Shown here: positions 57,001 to 63,187 of the stretch, piece by piece | Layout: every line of letters begins with the position of its first letter | Position numbering within the stretch: position 1 is the first letter of the stretch | NCBI GenBank assembly: GCA_021229015.1 | Contig: CM037781.1 | Coordinates: 65,368,035 to 65,432,034 of the forward strand | From: Solen grandis | Lineage: Eukaryota; Mollusca; Bivalvia; Adapedonta; Solenidae | Length of the DNA stretch: 64,000 nucleotides | Direction of reading: 5' to 3' | Made by a program: the position numbers and the translations under genes | The notes under the pieces: model-generated | The model's input: only the letters and a program-made list of their open reading frames with translations | The model's database searches: none | What the model was told of the DNA's origin: nothing

Positions 57001-60000
57001 GTGACAGAACCCAGACAGGCTTATGTTGAAATCTTGAAGGTATATGGACAGGAGTTTCTGTGCTGAATATGATGATGTGGTTGCACTAAATTATTGTAAT
57101 CGTACCCTTCCTCATGAAAGTGTTGAAATCTTATATATCAAGAATTTGTCTTCAATGTTTTGCTGTTTATAGCATTACTGGAGTTATTTCAAATACAACA
57201 ATGACAAGACTGTTTCTAATCTGGATTAAATATGGAATTGTAAATGTATAAAATGAATGTTATCTTCTTGGACTATACTAGATATGTGGAATGAGGCAGA
57301 TATTTGAATATTGTTCTTATGTTTACATACTATGGTTTACAGCAATTAACAGGGCAGAAGGCCACACCAGACCATGCTGCAGATCTCTTGAACAGGCGCT
57401 TCTGTGGGAAGTCCTCTAGGGAAACTGTTGTTCTGTTGGTAGATGAGGTATACAACTTGATGCTGTTCTCACACCCTCTCAAAATGGGATATCAATTTTT
57501 TTTTAAGAGTTTAGGGAATGTGGTCTTTACCTATTAAAACTGTGTATTTTCATGCAGAAGTCTTAGAAATTGTGAAGTAAACTTAGGAAATCAAAGTAAG
57601 ATATATTTTGATAAGTATTGCCGTTTTATACTTGTTAAGATTACTTGAGAATTTTTACAATACTTCTGGCATTGGTAACATAGACATAAGCTATAAAATC
57701 AGCTGTAACAAGTAACCCCTGAGCAGTACCTTCATGTTGAATGACCAAACTAACTTGACATGCTTATGACCTGAGCCTTACAAATCAAGGTGGTTGTATT
57801 ATTTACTATATTCTTTTCATGGAGTCAGTGTTCAAAATCACCCTCAGAAAAAGTCATTGTTTTGTGTCAGCTAGTCATAGGGATTGTAATACAGAGCATT
57901 TGCTGAATCCTGTAAATTGAAACTTGCTTCTTTTGTAAGAAATTATCACATACCAACATATCCTGGTGTGCTTACAGCTTGACCTCCTGTGGACCAGGAA
58001 ACAGGATGTGATGTACAACATATTTGACTGGCCCACCAAGCAGCACGCCCGCCTAATCATCCTGGCAGTGGCCAACACCATGGATCTGCCAGAGCGCATC
58101 ATGATGAAACGTGTCTCCAGTCGTCTTGTGAGTCTCTGTACAGGTTTATGTAGATTGGACTGCAAGTTTAAAAGTTTGTGACCGTCCCTGGTGGACGAGT
58201 GGTTAAAGCGTCCACCTAGGAGTGGTAGGTCGTGTGTTCGATCCCTGGCCGAGACATACCAAAACCGTAAAAAATGGTACAGTTATAGCTCCCTAGGGTA
58301 GTTGCAGGATTGGTTGGCCCAGTGTCAGGATAATGTGACTGGGTGTGGTATCATGCCACATGTCTTAAGCATGATACTGCAGTGTGGCAGCACTGTATCT
58401 GTCTCAAGATGACTGGAATACTGTCAGTGGGACATTAAATGTAACAAACATAAAAGTTTGTAGATGATTCCAAGGAAAATTTAAGTCTTGTCATTTGTAA
58501 TCTTAATTTTTCCTATAATATACAGAATTGCTTTATTTTTTGGCGTAGTTGTATAAAATTAATTTTGACCTACTTCTTTAACCAATCAAATGTTGGTATG
58601 CAAATGAAGCCAGAGTAAGTTCAATGCTATCATTAGCTTGTATGATTTATTTTTAGGATATTTAAGACATTCAAATTTAAAATGGGAGTTTCAGGTTGTA
58701 TATCTTTCTACTTGATATAACAGGTTCCCCTTTCAGTTTAAGTATGAAAGGTAACAGTGTGATGAAAATTTAACACTTTCATATCAATTAGAAAATGCTA
58801 CTTTGGCAATATGATTTAAAAAAACTAAATATGAAGGCGTATGTCTATTTCCGTTAATTTGTAAAAGTGGACTTGGCCTTCAGGGGAGGTAACTACTGCA
58901 GATAAGTTGTGCAGTTTATTGTATGGATCTGGAAACAATATTTTGATATACGCGATTTATGATCTTTTGGTTTCGCTTGGTTACATATGAATTGTCTTTA
59001 CTTAAAAAAATTAGCAAGTTCATAATTTTTATAAAAGTTTGGAGATTAGCTTTTTTATGGTTTGTAAATTGAATCCATTTTCTTATATAGTCTTCACTCA
59101 CAATATCTTTCATAATTTTGGTATTTATAAACAATTTTGCTAACATTTTAAACTTTATAATATTTTTAATTTGTTTTATTTAGCTACGCCAAATATCTTT
59201 TTTTAAAGATATTTCTTGTTTTAAGTAATGTATGATAGAGGTTTATGACAGATTTTGCTTTGATGCTGCTATGGAAAGTGGCACAGTTGCTTGTAGTCAC
59301 TCTGATCCTGGTAGTGATTTATTGCAGAGTAAGGTAATATAAAACTTTATGAACTGCATAAATTTCTCAAGCTGCATGATTTTTTTTTCTGATTTTTTTA
59401 CACAGGGCTTGACGAGGATGACATTTCAACCGTACTCCTTTAAGCAGCTTCAGACTATTGTTATGTCGAGAATGAAGGGTTTGAAAGCTTTTGGTGAAGA
59501 TGCCATCCAGCTTGCTGCTCGTAAAGTAGCAGCGTTGTCAGGGGATGCTCGTAGAGCTCTGGATATCTGTCGTAGATCGACAGAGATTGCAGAGATTAAG
59601 TCAAGCAACCAGAAAAAGGAACAACTGGTGGGGATGACTCATGTGGATGCTGCACTGCAGGAAATGTTCTCATCTCCAAAAATTGTGGCCATCAGGTTTG
59701 GATGTTTTACCTTTTATTTTGATTGCATCAAGATTCAGGTGTTTTGGCATGCTCTGGTAATTCCACTTTACATATAGTTGGATCTCGGTTATCTGAAGTC
59801 GTCAGGACCGACTTTTCACTTCAAATAAAGCATCTGTTTGAATAACCCATAATGGTCAAATGCTACACTTTAATGGTTGTATTTTAATTTGTGTTTCATT
59901 AAAATGACTACTGATTATACCTGTAAATGATAATTCATGTTCGTAACTTATGAAATAGGACTTTAACAAATATGCTTTTATTGTTATTTACCTTACCTGT

Positions 60001-61885
60001 CGGCACTTTTGTTTCCTGTTTCTCTACATCGACCACTGTGATTTCATTCCAAGTGAAACAAATATATAATGAAAATGATATTTAAGGTTCCCATTGCCGG
60101 CTCCATCCTTATATTGCTCAGCTAAATATTGCCTGCTTTAGTTTGGAAACGTTTCTTGAAGAAAGAAGACTGATAAAATCAGTCCTCATTTATACCCATC
60201 TTCCTGAAAGTTTGCTTTGCTGATAAAAAATGGTGAATACCAGCTCCTTAATTTCTTTAATTAGCATATTCTTTTTCCATTAGTTTTACTGCAAATCAAT
60301 TAAAATCAACTTATGGGGTCCTTTAAATGATTACGAATCAAAATTATATTTAAAAAGTTAATATGCGCTGTGCTGAAGACATTTAGTGATCTTCACTTTA
60401 CAGTTTGACAGGTAAGGTGTGAAAATACAATAGCCGATCAGCACAGGTTTGGTAAGAGGTGTGAACAGGTGATTAAGATGTACACTAGGGACCCATCTTT
60501 ACTTTGGATAAAGGGTTATGTTTGAATAAACCAAACAAAGGGTTGTATTTCATATTAACTTATATTAGGAAAAAAATCAGGACCAAAGGTTAGGATAAAG
60601 GGTAGGCTTTGGATAACGAATGTTTGGATAACCGAGATCCAACTATTCTGGAAAGGCATTTTTTTCTCTGAGATCCTGTTCGAAGTCCCGTTATTTTTAT
60701 GCTCTCTATTCCAGAAATGCCTCGAGTCAGGAGAAGATATTTCTGAGGGCAGTTGTGGCTGAGTTCCAAAGACTTGGACTGGAGGAGGCAGAATTTTCTA
60801 AACTATTTAATCAGCACCTGTCCCTCTGTAGATTTGAAGGTATTGCTATGTATTTTTGCCATATTTTTATACACCCATCCAAGATTGGATAAATTATGGA
60901 TTCGCTTGTGGTGGATGGGTGGGCTCCCTAACTAACACAAATGTGAACCGATATTTACCAAATTTGGTCACAATGTCTAAGGGGCACAACATCTTTGCCA
61001 GGTTCAATAACCAGACAGATGTCCCAGACATTCCATAGTTATGTCCTTTGAATTGATGCCCTTGAATTGATGAATAATTGCTAAATTAATAGTGTCTAAA
61101 CTCTTAACTCTAACAAACGTGAACCGATCTTGTCCGAACTATGTCACTTTGTGAATGGACATAATATCTCAGCCAAGTTCAATAACCAATCAAAATGTCT
61201 TAAACACTCAAGAGTTATGGCCTTGAATTGAAAAAAAATTTCACAATTAGCTGTGTCTGCTCTTTTACACTGACAATCCTTGCCAAACTTTGTCAAAATG
61301 TGTATTGGCTCTGTGTCTCAATCAAGTTTGGAAACCAGTCAGAATATCCCAGACACTTAAGAGTTATGACCCTTGAATAGATACCCCAAAAGTTGATAAA
61401 ATTGCCGGACGGGCGTATTTTGTGATAACCAGCGCTCTTTTTTATTTAGTATTGCTTTTACTTCATACGAGGGAGCCTTTTCTTCAGGGATCTAATACTG
61501 AGGGTATTAAATGCTGCTTCTGCAAAAAAATTCCTTTTTTTTGCAGTTATGATCTACATGTAAGCTAAACGATTGTGTCCAAAGCTGCCCATTGACTGTT
61601 TCAGTTTAGTTTACCTACGCTTTACAGATGTGGGGGCTATATTCACTGAAATCACATGAAGACAAGGTGGATATAGGGATTGTAATCACCGAGTTGAATC
61701 TGTGTTGAATATTTTCAGGTCTGCAGCCCCCTTCAACCAGCGAGCTGGCAGCCATATGCTCGAGACTAGGCAGTATTCGACTGCTACTGGTGGAGCACGG
61801 GCGACAGGACTTACACATGAGAGTGAGGCTCAATGTCAGCCAGGAGGATGTGATGTATGCACTGCGGGAACAGCAAGATGTGTGA
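35953..61885 (+). CDS. ORC1: Origin recognition complex subunit 1, 15 coding exons
   Basis: The largest ORC subunit; a nuclear AAA+ ATPase that with ORC2-6 and CDC6 loads the MCM helicase at replication origins. Exons: 35953-36059, 36421-36539, 38596-38765, 39187-39460, 41469-42177, 45013-45156, 46610-46779, 47168-47265, 49419-49520, 56869-57039, 57343-57447, 57978-58127, 59406-59695, 60715-60839, 61719-61885. All junctions have GT/AG and fitting phases. The product is about 966 residues (human about 860; the excess is in the disordered linker). BAH domain about 1-165; basic Ser-rich linker about 165-595; AAA+ from about 597 with Walker A GVPGTGKT (637-644), Walker B LLVDE (719-723), sensor 1 N756 and GDARR (819-823); winged helix about 870-966. 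Exon 7 appears to have one extra base and exon 10 one missing, so the assembled frame is broken there. Intron 9 houses a Ngaro retrotransposon. Confidence 0.95.
36176..36211. repeat. Perfect 17-bp palindrome, 2-base loop
   Basis: AGATCCGCTCCGGTTAT is followed by GA and its exact inverted copy. A TATC microsatellite follows directly. Lies in ORC1 intron 1. It could be the core of a small foldback element. Confidence 0.9.
36421..36539 (+). CDS. ORC1: ORC1 exon 2 (BAH)
   Basis: Acceptor TTTTTTTGCAG, donor ACAG|GTTTGT. Encodes [20 protein letters not shown] and [13 protein letters not shown], the first beta strands of the BAH domain. Leaves one base (G). Confidence 0.9.
36634..36753. repeat. Degenerate 30-33-bp tandem repeat, 4 units
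   Basis: Successive GGACAATTCCCCTCCCA-like blocks separated by varied T/A-rich sequence. In ORC1 intron 2. Confidence 0.7.
38596..38765 (+). CDS. ORC1: ORC1 exon 3 (BAH)
   Basis: Acceptor ATTTAACAG, donor CAG|GTACAT. Encodes [20 protein letters not shown] and [20 protein letters not shown]. The segment corresponds to the part of the human BAH domain that helps form the methyl-lysine cage, but the aromatic residues there are not kept. Confidence 0.9.
39187..39460 (+). CDS. ORC1: ORC1 exon 4 (end of BAH, KEN and RxL motifs)
   Basis: Encodes [20 protein letters not shown] and [12 protein letters not shown], the last BAH strands, then a Ser-rich linker. The linker contains DNKENSKD (KEN at about residues 173-175) and SRRLTK (RxL at about 194-196), short motifs that in cell-cycle proteins can serve for APC/C recognition and cyclin docking. 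Donor ACAG|GTAAAC. Confidence 0.9.
39710..40013 (+). mobile_element. tRNA-derived SINE, family 1, copy B
   Basis: Head GTCCCCGGTGGCCGAGTGGT with a clear A box, then B-box-like GGGTTGGATCTC; body ACATACCAAAGTCGTAAAAA and GTGTGGTATCATGCCACAT; tail GTCGGTGGGATGTTAAACCC then AACAAACAAA. An imperfect AAAGAA(A/G)TGAA lies at both ends. In ORC1 intron 4. Confidence 0.9.
40670..41266. mobile_element. TTA-flanked MITE (Harbinger-like) with nested SINE
   Basis: Terminal inverted repeats GTCCCCTACCGGC and GCCGGTAGGGGAC, each with TTA outside, the 3-bp duplication typical of PIF/Harbinger. Inside are two roughly 165-bp direct units (each with AACGCTTGCAGATATTCATC and GAGTTTCGTTC), then a family-2 SINE piece at 41070-41205 and a GT/G run. 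No transposase frame. In ORC1 intron 4. Confidence 0.8.
41070..41205 (+). mobile_element. tRNA-derived SINE, family 2, truncated, nested
   Basis: Body and tail of family 2 without the tRNA head: CATGTGAGGAAGCCTTCCAG, TCTTCCTCCACCTGTAATTA, GATATGACTGAAATA. Sits inside the TTA-flanked MITE. Confidence 0.85.
41469..42177 (+). CDS. ORC1: ORC1 exon 5 (disordered basic linker)
   Basis: The largest exon. Encodes [16 protein letters not shown], an acidic patch [16 protein letters not shown], then a Lys/Arg/Ser-rich region with a likely nuclear localisation signal (TPKKRK) and several Ser/Thr-Pro sites ([31 protein letters not shown]). In other animals this region contacts DNA and is a CDK substrate. 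Acceptor TTTTTCAG, donor ACTAG|GTCAGT, leaving AG. Confidence 0.9.
42241..42344 (+). mobile_element. tRNA-derived SINE, family 2, 5'-truncated with 16-bp TSD
   Basis: 104 bp of body and tail, flanked by an exact 16-bp duplication TCTGTATGAAAAGCAT at 42225-42240 and 42345-42360, evidence of LINE-type target-primed insertion. It begins 64 bp after the ORC1 exon 5 donor. Confidence 0.93.
42431..43864. mobile_element. hAT-like non-autonomous element, 1.43 kb
   Basis: The ends TAGTGTTTCCCCTAGG and CCTAGGGGAAACACTA are perfect 16-bp inverted repeats of the hAT kind. An 8-bp target duplication is no longer evident. The inside is AT-rich, includes a duplicated TTTATTTACTGTTAT region at 42575-42650, and has no transposase frame. 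In ORC1 intron 5. Confidence 0.75.
43865..45012. other. ORC1 intron 5, distal part, with decayed SINE
   Basis: At 44450-44570 lies a decayed family-1 SINE head and body (TTTGAGTGGTTAGAGCATC, AATGTTCAAATCC, ACCAGTCGTGGTACTG). No exon was recognised; exon 5 and exon 6 join in phase directly. Confidence 0.6.
45013..45156 (+). CDS. ORC1: ORC1 exon 6 (linker)
   Basis: Acceptor TATATTTTCAG, donor TCAAG|GTAGAT. AG from exon 5 plus A gives Arg, then [20 protein letters not shown] and a basic Ser-rich stretch with KTPSRRK and TPKSR. Confidence 0.88.
45184..45425 (-). mobile_element. piggyBac-like MITE, copy 4
   Basis: A 242-bp element with TTAA on both sides, inverted relative to copies 1 and 2, hairpin intact (CAGCCTGCGAGTTACTCGCA). 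Its left end is 27 bp after the ORC1 exon 6 donor. Confidence 0.93.
45426..46609. other. ORC1 intron 6, remainder
   Basis: A TATGCCCCCAGATCAATAGA stretch at 46380 with TGACCTTGACCCC nearby (46511) resembles one end of a dispersed bivalve repeat; the other end was not found. Otherwise featureless. Confidence 0.45.
46610..46779 (+). CDS. ORC1: ORC1 exon 7 (linker) with apparent +1 frameshift
   Basis: Entering in phase from exon 6, the frame reads [16 protein letters not shown] with an Asp run and [14 protein letters not shown], then meets TAG near 46746. The next frame reads [18 protein letters not shown] to the donor AAG|GTAAGG and is in phase with exon 8. One extra base around 46705-46719 (GGGG, AAAA or CCCC run) explains this. 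No intron of believable length fits instead. Confidence 0.85.
47168..47265 (+). CDS. ORC1: ORC1 exon 8
   Basis: Encodes [20 protein letters not shown] and SVLEEARQ. The SVLEEAR string is strongly conserved immediately before the AAA+ domain in animal ORC1. Acceptor CCACACAG, donor CAGAG|GTAACA. Confidence 0.93.
47405..47602 (+). mobile_element. tRNA-derived SINE, family 2, truncated with 14-bp TSD
   Basis: Starts just before the B box (GTGGGTTCAAATCCC) and runs through body and tail (GTCGAAGCGACGGTAAACTG). Flanked by TCATCTCTAAAGTA at 47391-47404 and 47603-47616. In ORC1 intron 8. Confidence 0.93.
47992..48421. mobile_element. Foldback MITE with long terminal inverted repeats, GTA flanks
   Basis: 430 bp. 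The left end AGAGTCTCCTGGTGTAAATA plus GTCATTTCTGCGAGAGGACG is mirrored at the right (reading CTCTCGCAGAAATGACTATT then TACACTGGGAGACTCT). Pairing continues with a few gaps for over 100 bp on each side, and inner parts also pair. GTA is present outside both ends (47989-47991, 48422-48424). No open frame. In ORC1 intron 8. Confidence 0.85.
48425..49418. other. ORC1 intron 8, remainder
   Basis: No feature recognised in this AT-rich intron segment. Confidence 0.5.
49419..49520 (+). CDS. ORC1: ORC1 exon 9 (start of AAA+)
   Basis: Encodes [20 protein letters not shown] and [15 protein letters not shown], the N-terminal part of the AAA+ module before Walker A. Leaves GG, completed by G of exon 10 after a 7.35-kb intron. 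Confidence 0.95.
49611..50345 (-). repeat. Ngaro repeat B2 (3' end of element)
   Basis: 735 bp, apparently identical to B1 at 51181-51915. Contains three copies of GACAAAAGATACGGCCAAGC followed by CACCC, at about 50008, 50056 and 50181. Short open frames here and in B1 are identical shadows and not genes. Confidence 0.93.
50346..50751 (-). other. Ngaro spacer between A2 and B2
   Basis: 406 bp found once in the element. No open frame or recognised motif. In a minimal B1A2B2 arrangement A2 would abut B2, so this is an extra segment or a lineage feature. Confidence 0.7.
50752..51180 (-). repeat. Ngaro repeat A2
   Basis: 429 bp, matching A1 at 56330-56758 with offset 5,578. Ends against B1 so that CTGC-TTTAT-TTTAG recreates the circle junction. 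Contains an ATTGCCAATTA motif repeated in direct and inverted form at 51066-51112. Confidence 0.93.
51181..51915 (-). repeat. Ngaro repeat B1
   Basis: 735 bp, offset 1,570 from B2, no difference noticed by eye. Lies directly downstream of the hydrolase stop in element orientation. Confidence 0.93.
51962..52522 (-). CDS. Ngaro SGNH/GDSL-type hydrolase
   Basis: 186 residues. Block [10 protein letters not shown] (nucleophile Ser12), block II-like WMGTSG (37-41), block [12 protein letters not shown] (Gly69-Gly70-Asn71), and block [10 protein letters not shown] (Asp162, His165). The Ser-Asp-His set needed for esterase/lipase-type catalysis is complete. Some Ngaro elements are known to carry such a domain; its role in the life cycle is not settled. 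It lies about 380 bp beyond the recombinase stop and may be expressed from its own ATG or by splicing. Confidence 0.88.
   Translation of the reverse strand: MFFPDIWLLGDSYVKRAESYIQANQVVDLNKINIIWMGTSGMRWEDLPQTFQYRSLFHTRPKAIILHLGGNSVVSLKLTDFMSRIQTDIGYIAEIFPSTQIVWCDILPRLKWRYNLCKDIKTLNKKARRINRWAHQFMKTITKGHIISFRIHESMQELFCHDGVHLSEFGSMIYIQTLSNFIREKL
52905..53783 (-). CDS. Ngaro tyrosine recombinase
   Basis: 292 residues. Would integrate the circular DNA copy by recombination at a short core. N-terminal SAM-like part about 1-100 ([20 protein letters not shown]), catalytic part about 105-292. Catalytic residues seen: Arg142 in [10 protein letters not shown], Lys in the RIRKSK hairpin (about 174-178), HSFR (His255, Arg258), GRW (280-281), and the Tyr nucleophile at 286 or 289 in NVYCKYVRK. 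All essential positions are present. It overlaps the RT frame by 68 nt. Confidence 0.92.
   Translation of the reverse strand: MNLSERAWRKYTACFKNAIKSFEKFRLEYGLSSSWPVPRKQVVQFLACYHEKGYAPSTLASYCSGISFMHKINGFPDPTEDFVVSKILEGCRRLSKRTDTRFPISKQILQQICLVLPKICFDTYEVKLFTVAFTLAYYGLLRVSEFVYTSETLADRPLQLSDVNIKGSEILVRIRKSKCNQTGKPVLVRIQTSEPFSASCLYAMQEFLSVRPKSSPESQFLCHKNLSPLTRYQFSAVLSKSITYLGLPAMKYKTHSFRIGRATDLALAGVSSEKIKSAGRWSSNVYCKYVRK
53716..55347 (-). CDS. Ngaro reverse transcriptase/RNase H
   Basis: 543 residues. Reverse transcriptase of the DIRS/Ngaro type: motif [11 protein letters not shown] (Asp173), motif [13 protein letters not shown] (205-216), active site HYLDDFLF (YLDD 239-242), then motif D/E and FLGLEID. 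RNase H follows: Asp406 in LYSDSAAS, Glu443 in VLEFFPI, and Asp486 in IADSLSRF. The segment between LHLWVV (about 451-456) and LKCLEFNV (463-470) is too short and has no Asp-Asn, so the third catalytic acid and its surroundings (roughly 30-50 residues) are gone by an in-frame deletion. The frame overlaps Gag by 47 nt upstream and the recombinase downstream. Confidence 0.93.
   Translation of the reverse strand: MCQGHFEEVTGTADISHICLHQKAVSPINFNALEKEIVQYKNPEKNIILNGFKFGFPIYYSGKREFRMSKNLKSAIDNPEIIQSKIDKELKKGRVGGPFEKPPFPTFRVSPIGLVPKKDANEFRMIHHLSYPYGQSVNDFIDPKLCSVQYTSFDKAVEMVQNLGKGCLLGKSDIKSAFRLIPVAPTDFDQLGFYFNGKYYYDKCLPFGCSISPATFELFSTFLEYAVRKRSEHGELLHYLDDFLFGGKPASNDCQTIMFHFENCMFELGVPIATEKTEGPKTVIIFLGLEIDSELMQIRMPLEKIQEIIGKMSPLLSKEKTTLKVMQSLIGSLQFACRAIIPGRPFIRRLINSICGLTRPYHHLRVTKQMKYDLQMWLKFFEDFNGISVFHDIFWMSNIEAELYSDSAASVGFGIFFAGKWCASAWPRSWQENGLTENICVLEFFPIVVALHLWVVLLRMFTLKCLEFNVLVKAEHIPGCKNSIADSLSRFQFQRFRELAPQAQEVPEQMPQHLWNIFINCNELIRASMAEIHSLLQKCNQIL
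55301..56320 (-). CDS. Ngaro Gag-like nucleic-acid-binding protein
   Basis: 339 residues. Starts [20 protein letters not shown] with a basic N-terminus; a helical middle ([20 protein letters not shown]); and near residues 255-290 a CCCH-type cluster ([18 protein letters not shown]) followed by a CCHC zinc knuckle ([14 protein letters not shown]). The second Met (MPGRGK) is an equally good start. First frame of the element after A1; it should bind the RNA genome. Confidence 0.88.
   Translation of the reverse strand: MKINFKSINIFIMPGRGKPVKRKLTTLRDQKGKERKTEAEEVEILDLNQVGENNGKVAMPEDIVHFDAIFGKIDFSKDTENNLDSQNIEMIRCGGDEISSHIPDQLKNKILEGQFINLAALLKGSNELSEIYAGGTLFVNAKGNIEAKANSVKQTIKNIDEWTDAFLIYSSVMLSRFPHLAQEMLKYMSVIRDASKHFPSNAWLKYDEQFRLRQGNSLTRQSWGSLNNELWLRTMSTASYAPIFSKPEQRPSINPAFTCNDFNQGCCYRSVCKFSHACAICHSPQHGRLRCPNVSQGHISGQSALNPKHPTAPQFQRGQNFRGQSVSRPFRRGHRNSRY
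56330..56758 (-). repeat. Ngaro repeat A1 (5' end of element)
   Basis: Copy of A2. Its outer edge CTGC-TTTAT continues into host sequence GTAACATGG. It begins 10 bp before the Gag ATG and should hold the element promoter. Confidence 0.93.
56869..57039 (+). CDS. ORC1: ORC1 exon 10 (Walker A) with apparent -1 frameshift
   Basis: Encodes [20 protein letters not shown] and [10 protein letters not shown], including Walker A. After ATG AAG the next codon is TGA (57002-57004), while the frame one base over reads [12 protein letters not shown] to the donor AAG|GTATAT and matches the conserved ORC1 segment. One base appears to be missing at about 57001. Confidence 0.92.
57343..57447 (+). CDS. ORC1: ORC1 exon 11 (Walker B)
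   Basis: Encodes [20 protein letters not shown] and [10 protein letters not shown]. Walker B Asp and Glu end the exon. Acceptor GGTTTACAG, donor GAG|GTATAC, phase 0. Confidence 0.95.
57978..58127 (+). CDS. ORC1: ORC1 exon 12 (sensor 1)
   Basis: Encodes [20 protein letters not shown] and [20 protein letters not shown]. Sensor 1 Asn is in VANTMD. Acceptor GCTTACAG, donor CTT|GTGAGT. Confidence 0.95.
58180..58450 (+). mobile_element. tRNA-derived SINE, family 1, copy C with 11-bp TSD
   Basis: Head GTCCCTGGTGGACGAGTGGT with B box GTTCGATCCC; body ACATACCAAAACCGTAAAAA. Flanked by TAAAAGTTTGT at 58169-58179 and 58451-58461. In ORC1 intron 12, 52 bp after the donor. Confidence 0.95.
58462..59405. 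other. ORC1 intron 12, remainder
   Basis: AT-rich, no feature seen. Ends in the acceptor TTTTTTTACACAG. Confidence 0.55.
59406..59695 (+). CDS. ORC1: ORC1 exon 13 (AAA+ lid)
   Basis: Encodes [40 protein letters not shown] (sensor 2 region) and the helical lid ending [11 protein letters not shown]. Donor ATCAG|GTTTGG leaves AG. Confidence 0.95.
59696..60714. other. ORC1 intron 13, no feature recognised
   Basis: Contains GTTGGATCTCGGTTATCTGA at 59777 and an inverted GATAACCGAGATCCAACTA at 60627-60645: about 19 bp of inverted repeat separated by about 830 bp, possibly the ends of an old non-autonomous element. Confidence 0.5.
60715..60839 (+). CDS. ORC1: ORC1 exon 14 (winged helix, first part)
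   Basis: Encodes [20 protein letters not shown] and [15 protein letters not shown]. Acceptor CTATTCCAG, donor GAAG|GTATTG. Confidence 0.93.
60869..61418. mobile_element. Degenerate MITE with about 160-bp internal units
   Basis: Imperfect ends TATACACCCATCC and GGACGGGCGTAT. Three diverged internal units of about 165-170 bp, each with GTGAACCGAT/AACAATCCTTGCC, a GTTCAATAACCAG-like block and a TTAAGAGTTATG-like block. No open frame. In ORC1 intron 14. Confidence 0.65.
61719..61885 (+). CDS. ORC1: ORC1 exon 15 (winged helix, stop)
   Basis: Encodes [40 protein letters not shown] and [14 protein letters not shown], then TGA at 61883-61885. Closely matches the conserved ORC1 C-terminus. Confidence 0.95.
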
Positions 61886-62511
61886 AGGTTGTGGCTGTTG
61901 TTTTGGGGGCTAGTATGTGTGTGTTACAGACAGAGTTGCAAAAGGAGAACGTATTTCAGAATAAGGCTGTTAAGTGTAAATTTGTGTGAGGAGATGGAGA
62001 TGTGTCTTTGTGTTCCTGCCCTTTTTGAAACGTTAGGCCTGTAATTCTTAAAGGACCAACTGCAAACAACTGGAAAGAAAATTAGAAGTGACTGAAAACA
62101 ACTATTGTTTTGTTGAAAACTTGAAACTGGGGTGAATTGCTCACACAAAGCGTTGCAACGTCACATGTTCCTGTTTTCTTTGTTCTCTATGTAATGATTT
62201 TACTCTTTTAAAGTAAAGACAGTGTTTTGAAGATGGTGTCTTAATTTAGACAATATTTATCTTCTATTTAATTCTCTTTAGAAAAATATCAATCTGCAAG
62301 ATTTAGCAGATTATTCATGCATTTAACTGGCACATGATCACATATAACTTCAAACAAACAACAAAACATATTGTATTTCCATGATTAATGATAAATCAAG
62401 TAATATCAATTTCCAAATAATGGAAATCCAAAACCTTGTCTACCATATTGTTACATTTACAGTTGTTTTACTGCACAAGGCACCTTTGAAGTATCAAAAC
62501 TTTTCTTTTTA
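61886..62511 (+). other. ORC1 3' untranslated region and flank
   Basis: About 0.6 kb with no canonical AATAAA; AGTAAA at 62211 is a possible variant poly(A) signal. The transcript end is not determined. Confidence 0.4.
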
Positions 62512-63187
62512 GCTCACCTGAGCACGTGCTCATAGTGAGCTATTGGGATCACCTTCATCCGTTGCAATATTGTCTGTCGTGCGGCGTGCGTCATCAACAG
62601 TTTGCTTTAAATGACATCTCTCCTGAAGCCGCTGGACAGAATTTGATTAAACTTAGCAGGGATGATCCTTGGGTGAACCTTCACAAAGTTGCTAAAATAA
62701 ACTTGATCCATGTAGAACTCTGGTTGCTATGGCAATGGAAAGAAAAAAAAAAGAGAATTTTTTTTTAATTATCATCTCCTTCAAAACTACTGCCCAGATT
62801 TCAAAATGTTTTAGTACAGATGTTCTTTGGGTAACCCTCTCCCAAGATTGCTTAAATTATTTTGATTCGTAAAAAAACATGGCCGCAAATGGGCTAGGTG
62901 CATTTACCTAATATGTATAGGGAAATCTTTAAACGACATCTCCTCTGAAACTGCTGGACAGAATTTGATTAAACTAGGTAGTAATGATCCTTGGGCGAAC
63001 CTTCATAAAAGGTGCTAAAATAAACTCGATCTTTGTAGAACTCTGGTTGCCATGGCAATAGACAGAAATAAAATTTGAAAACTTCTTTAAATTACTGGCC
63101 AGATTTCAAAATGTTTTAGTACAGATGTTCCTTGGGTAACCCTATACTCAGGTGAGCTATTCAGGGCCTTTATGGCCCTCTTGTTTC
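62512..63187 (-). mobile_element. Non-autonomous bivalve-type repeat, two internal units
   Basis: On the minus strand it starts AACAAGAGGGCCATAAAGGC then CCT...AGCTCACCTGAG and ends GATCCCAATAGCTCACTATG then GCTCAGGTGAGCT, so both ends correspond to those of the element at 9802-11552. Inside are two direct units about 325 bp apart, e.g. GGACAGAATTTGATTAAACT at 62636 and 62961, and CCAGATTTCAAAATGTTTTA at 62794 and 63101, unrelated to the 145-bp units of the other element. No open frame. Confidence 0.82.
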
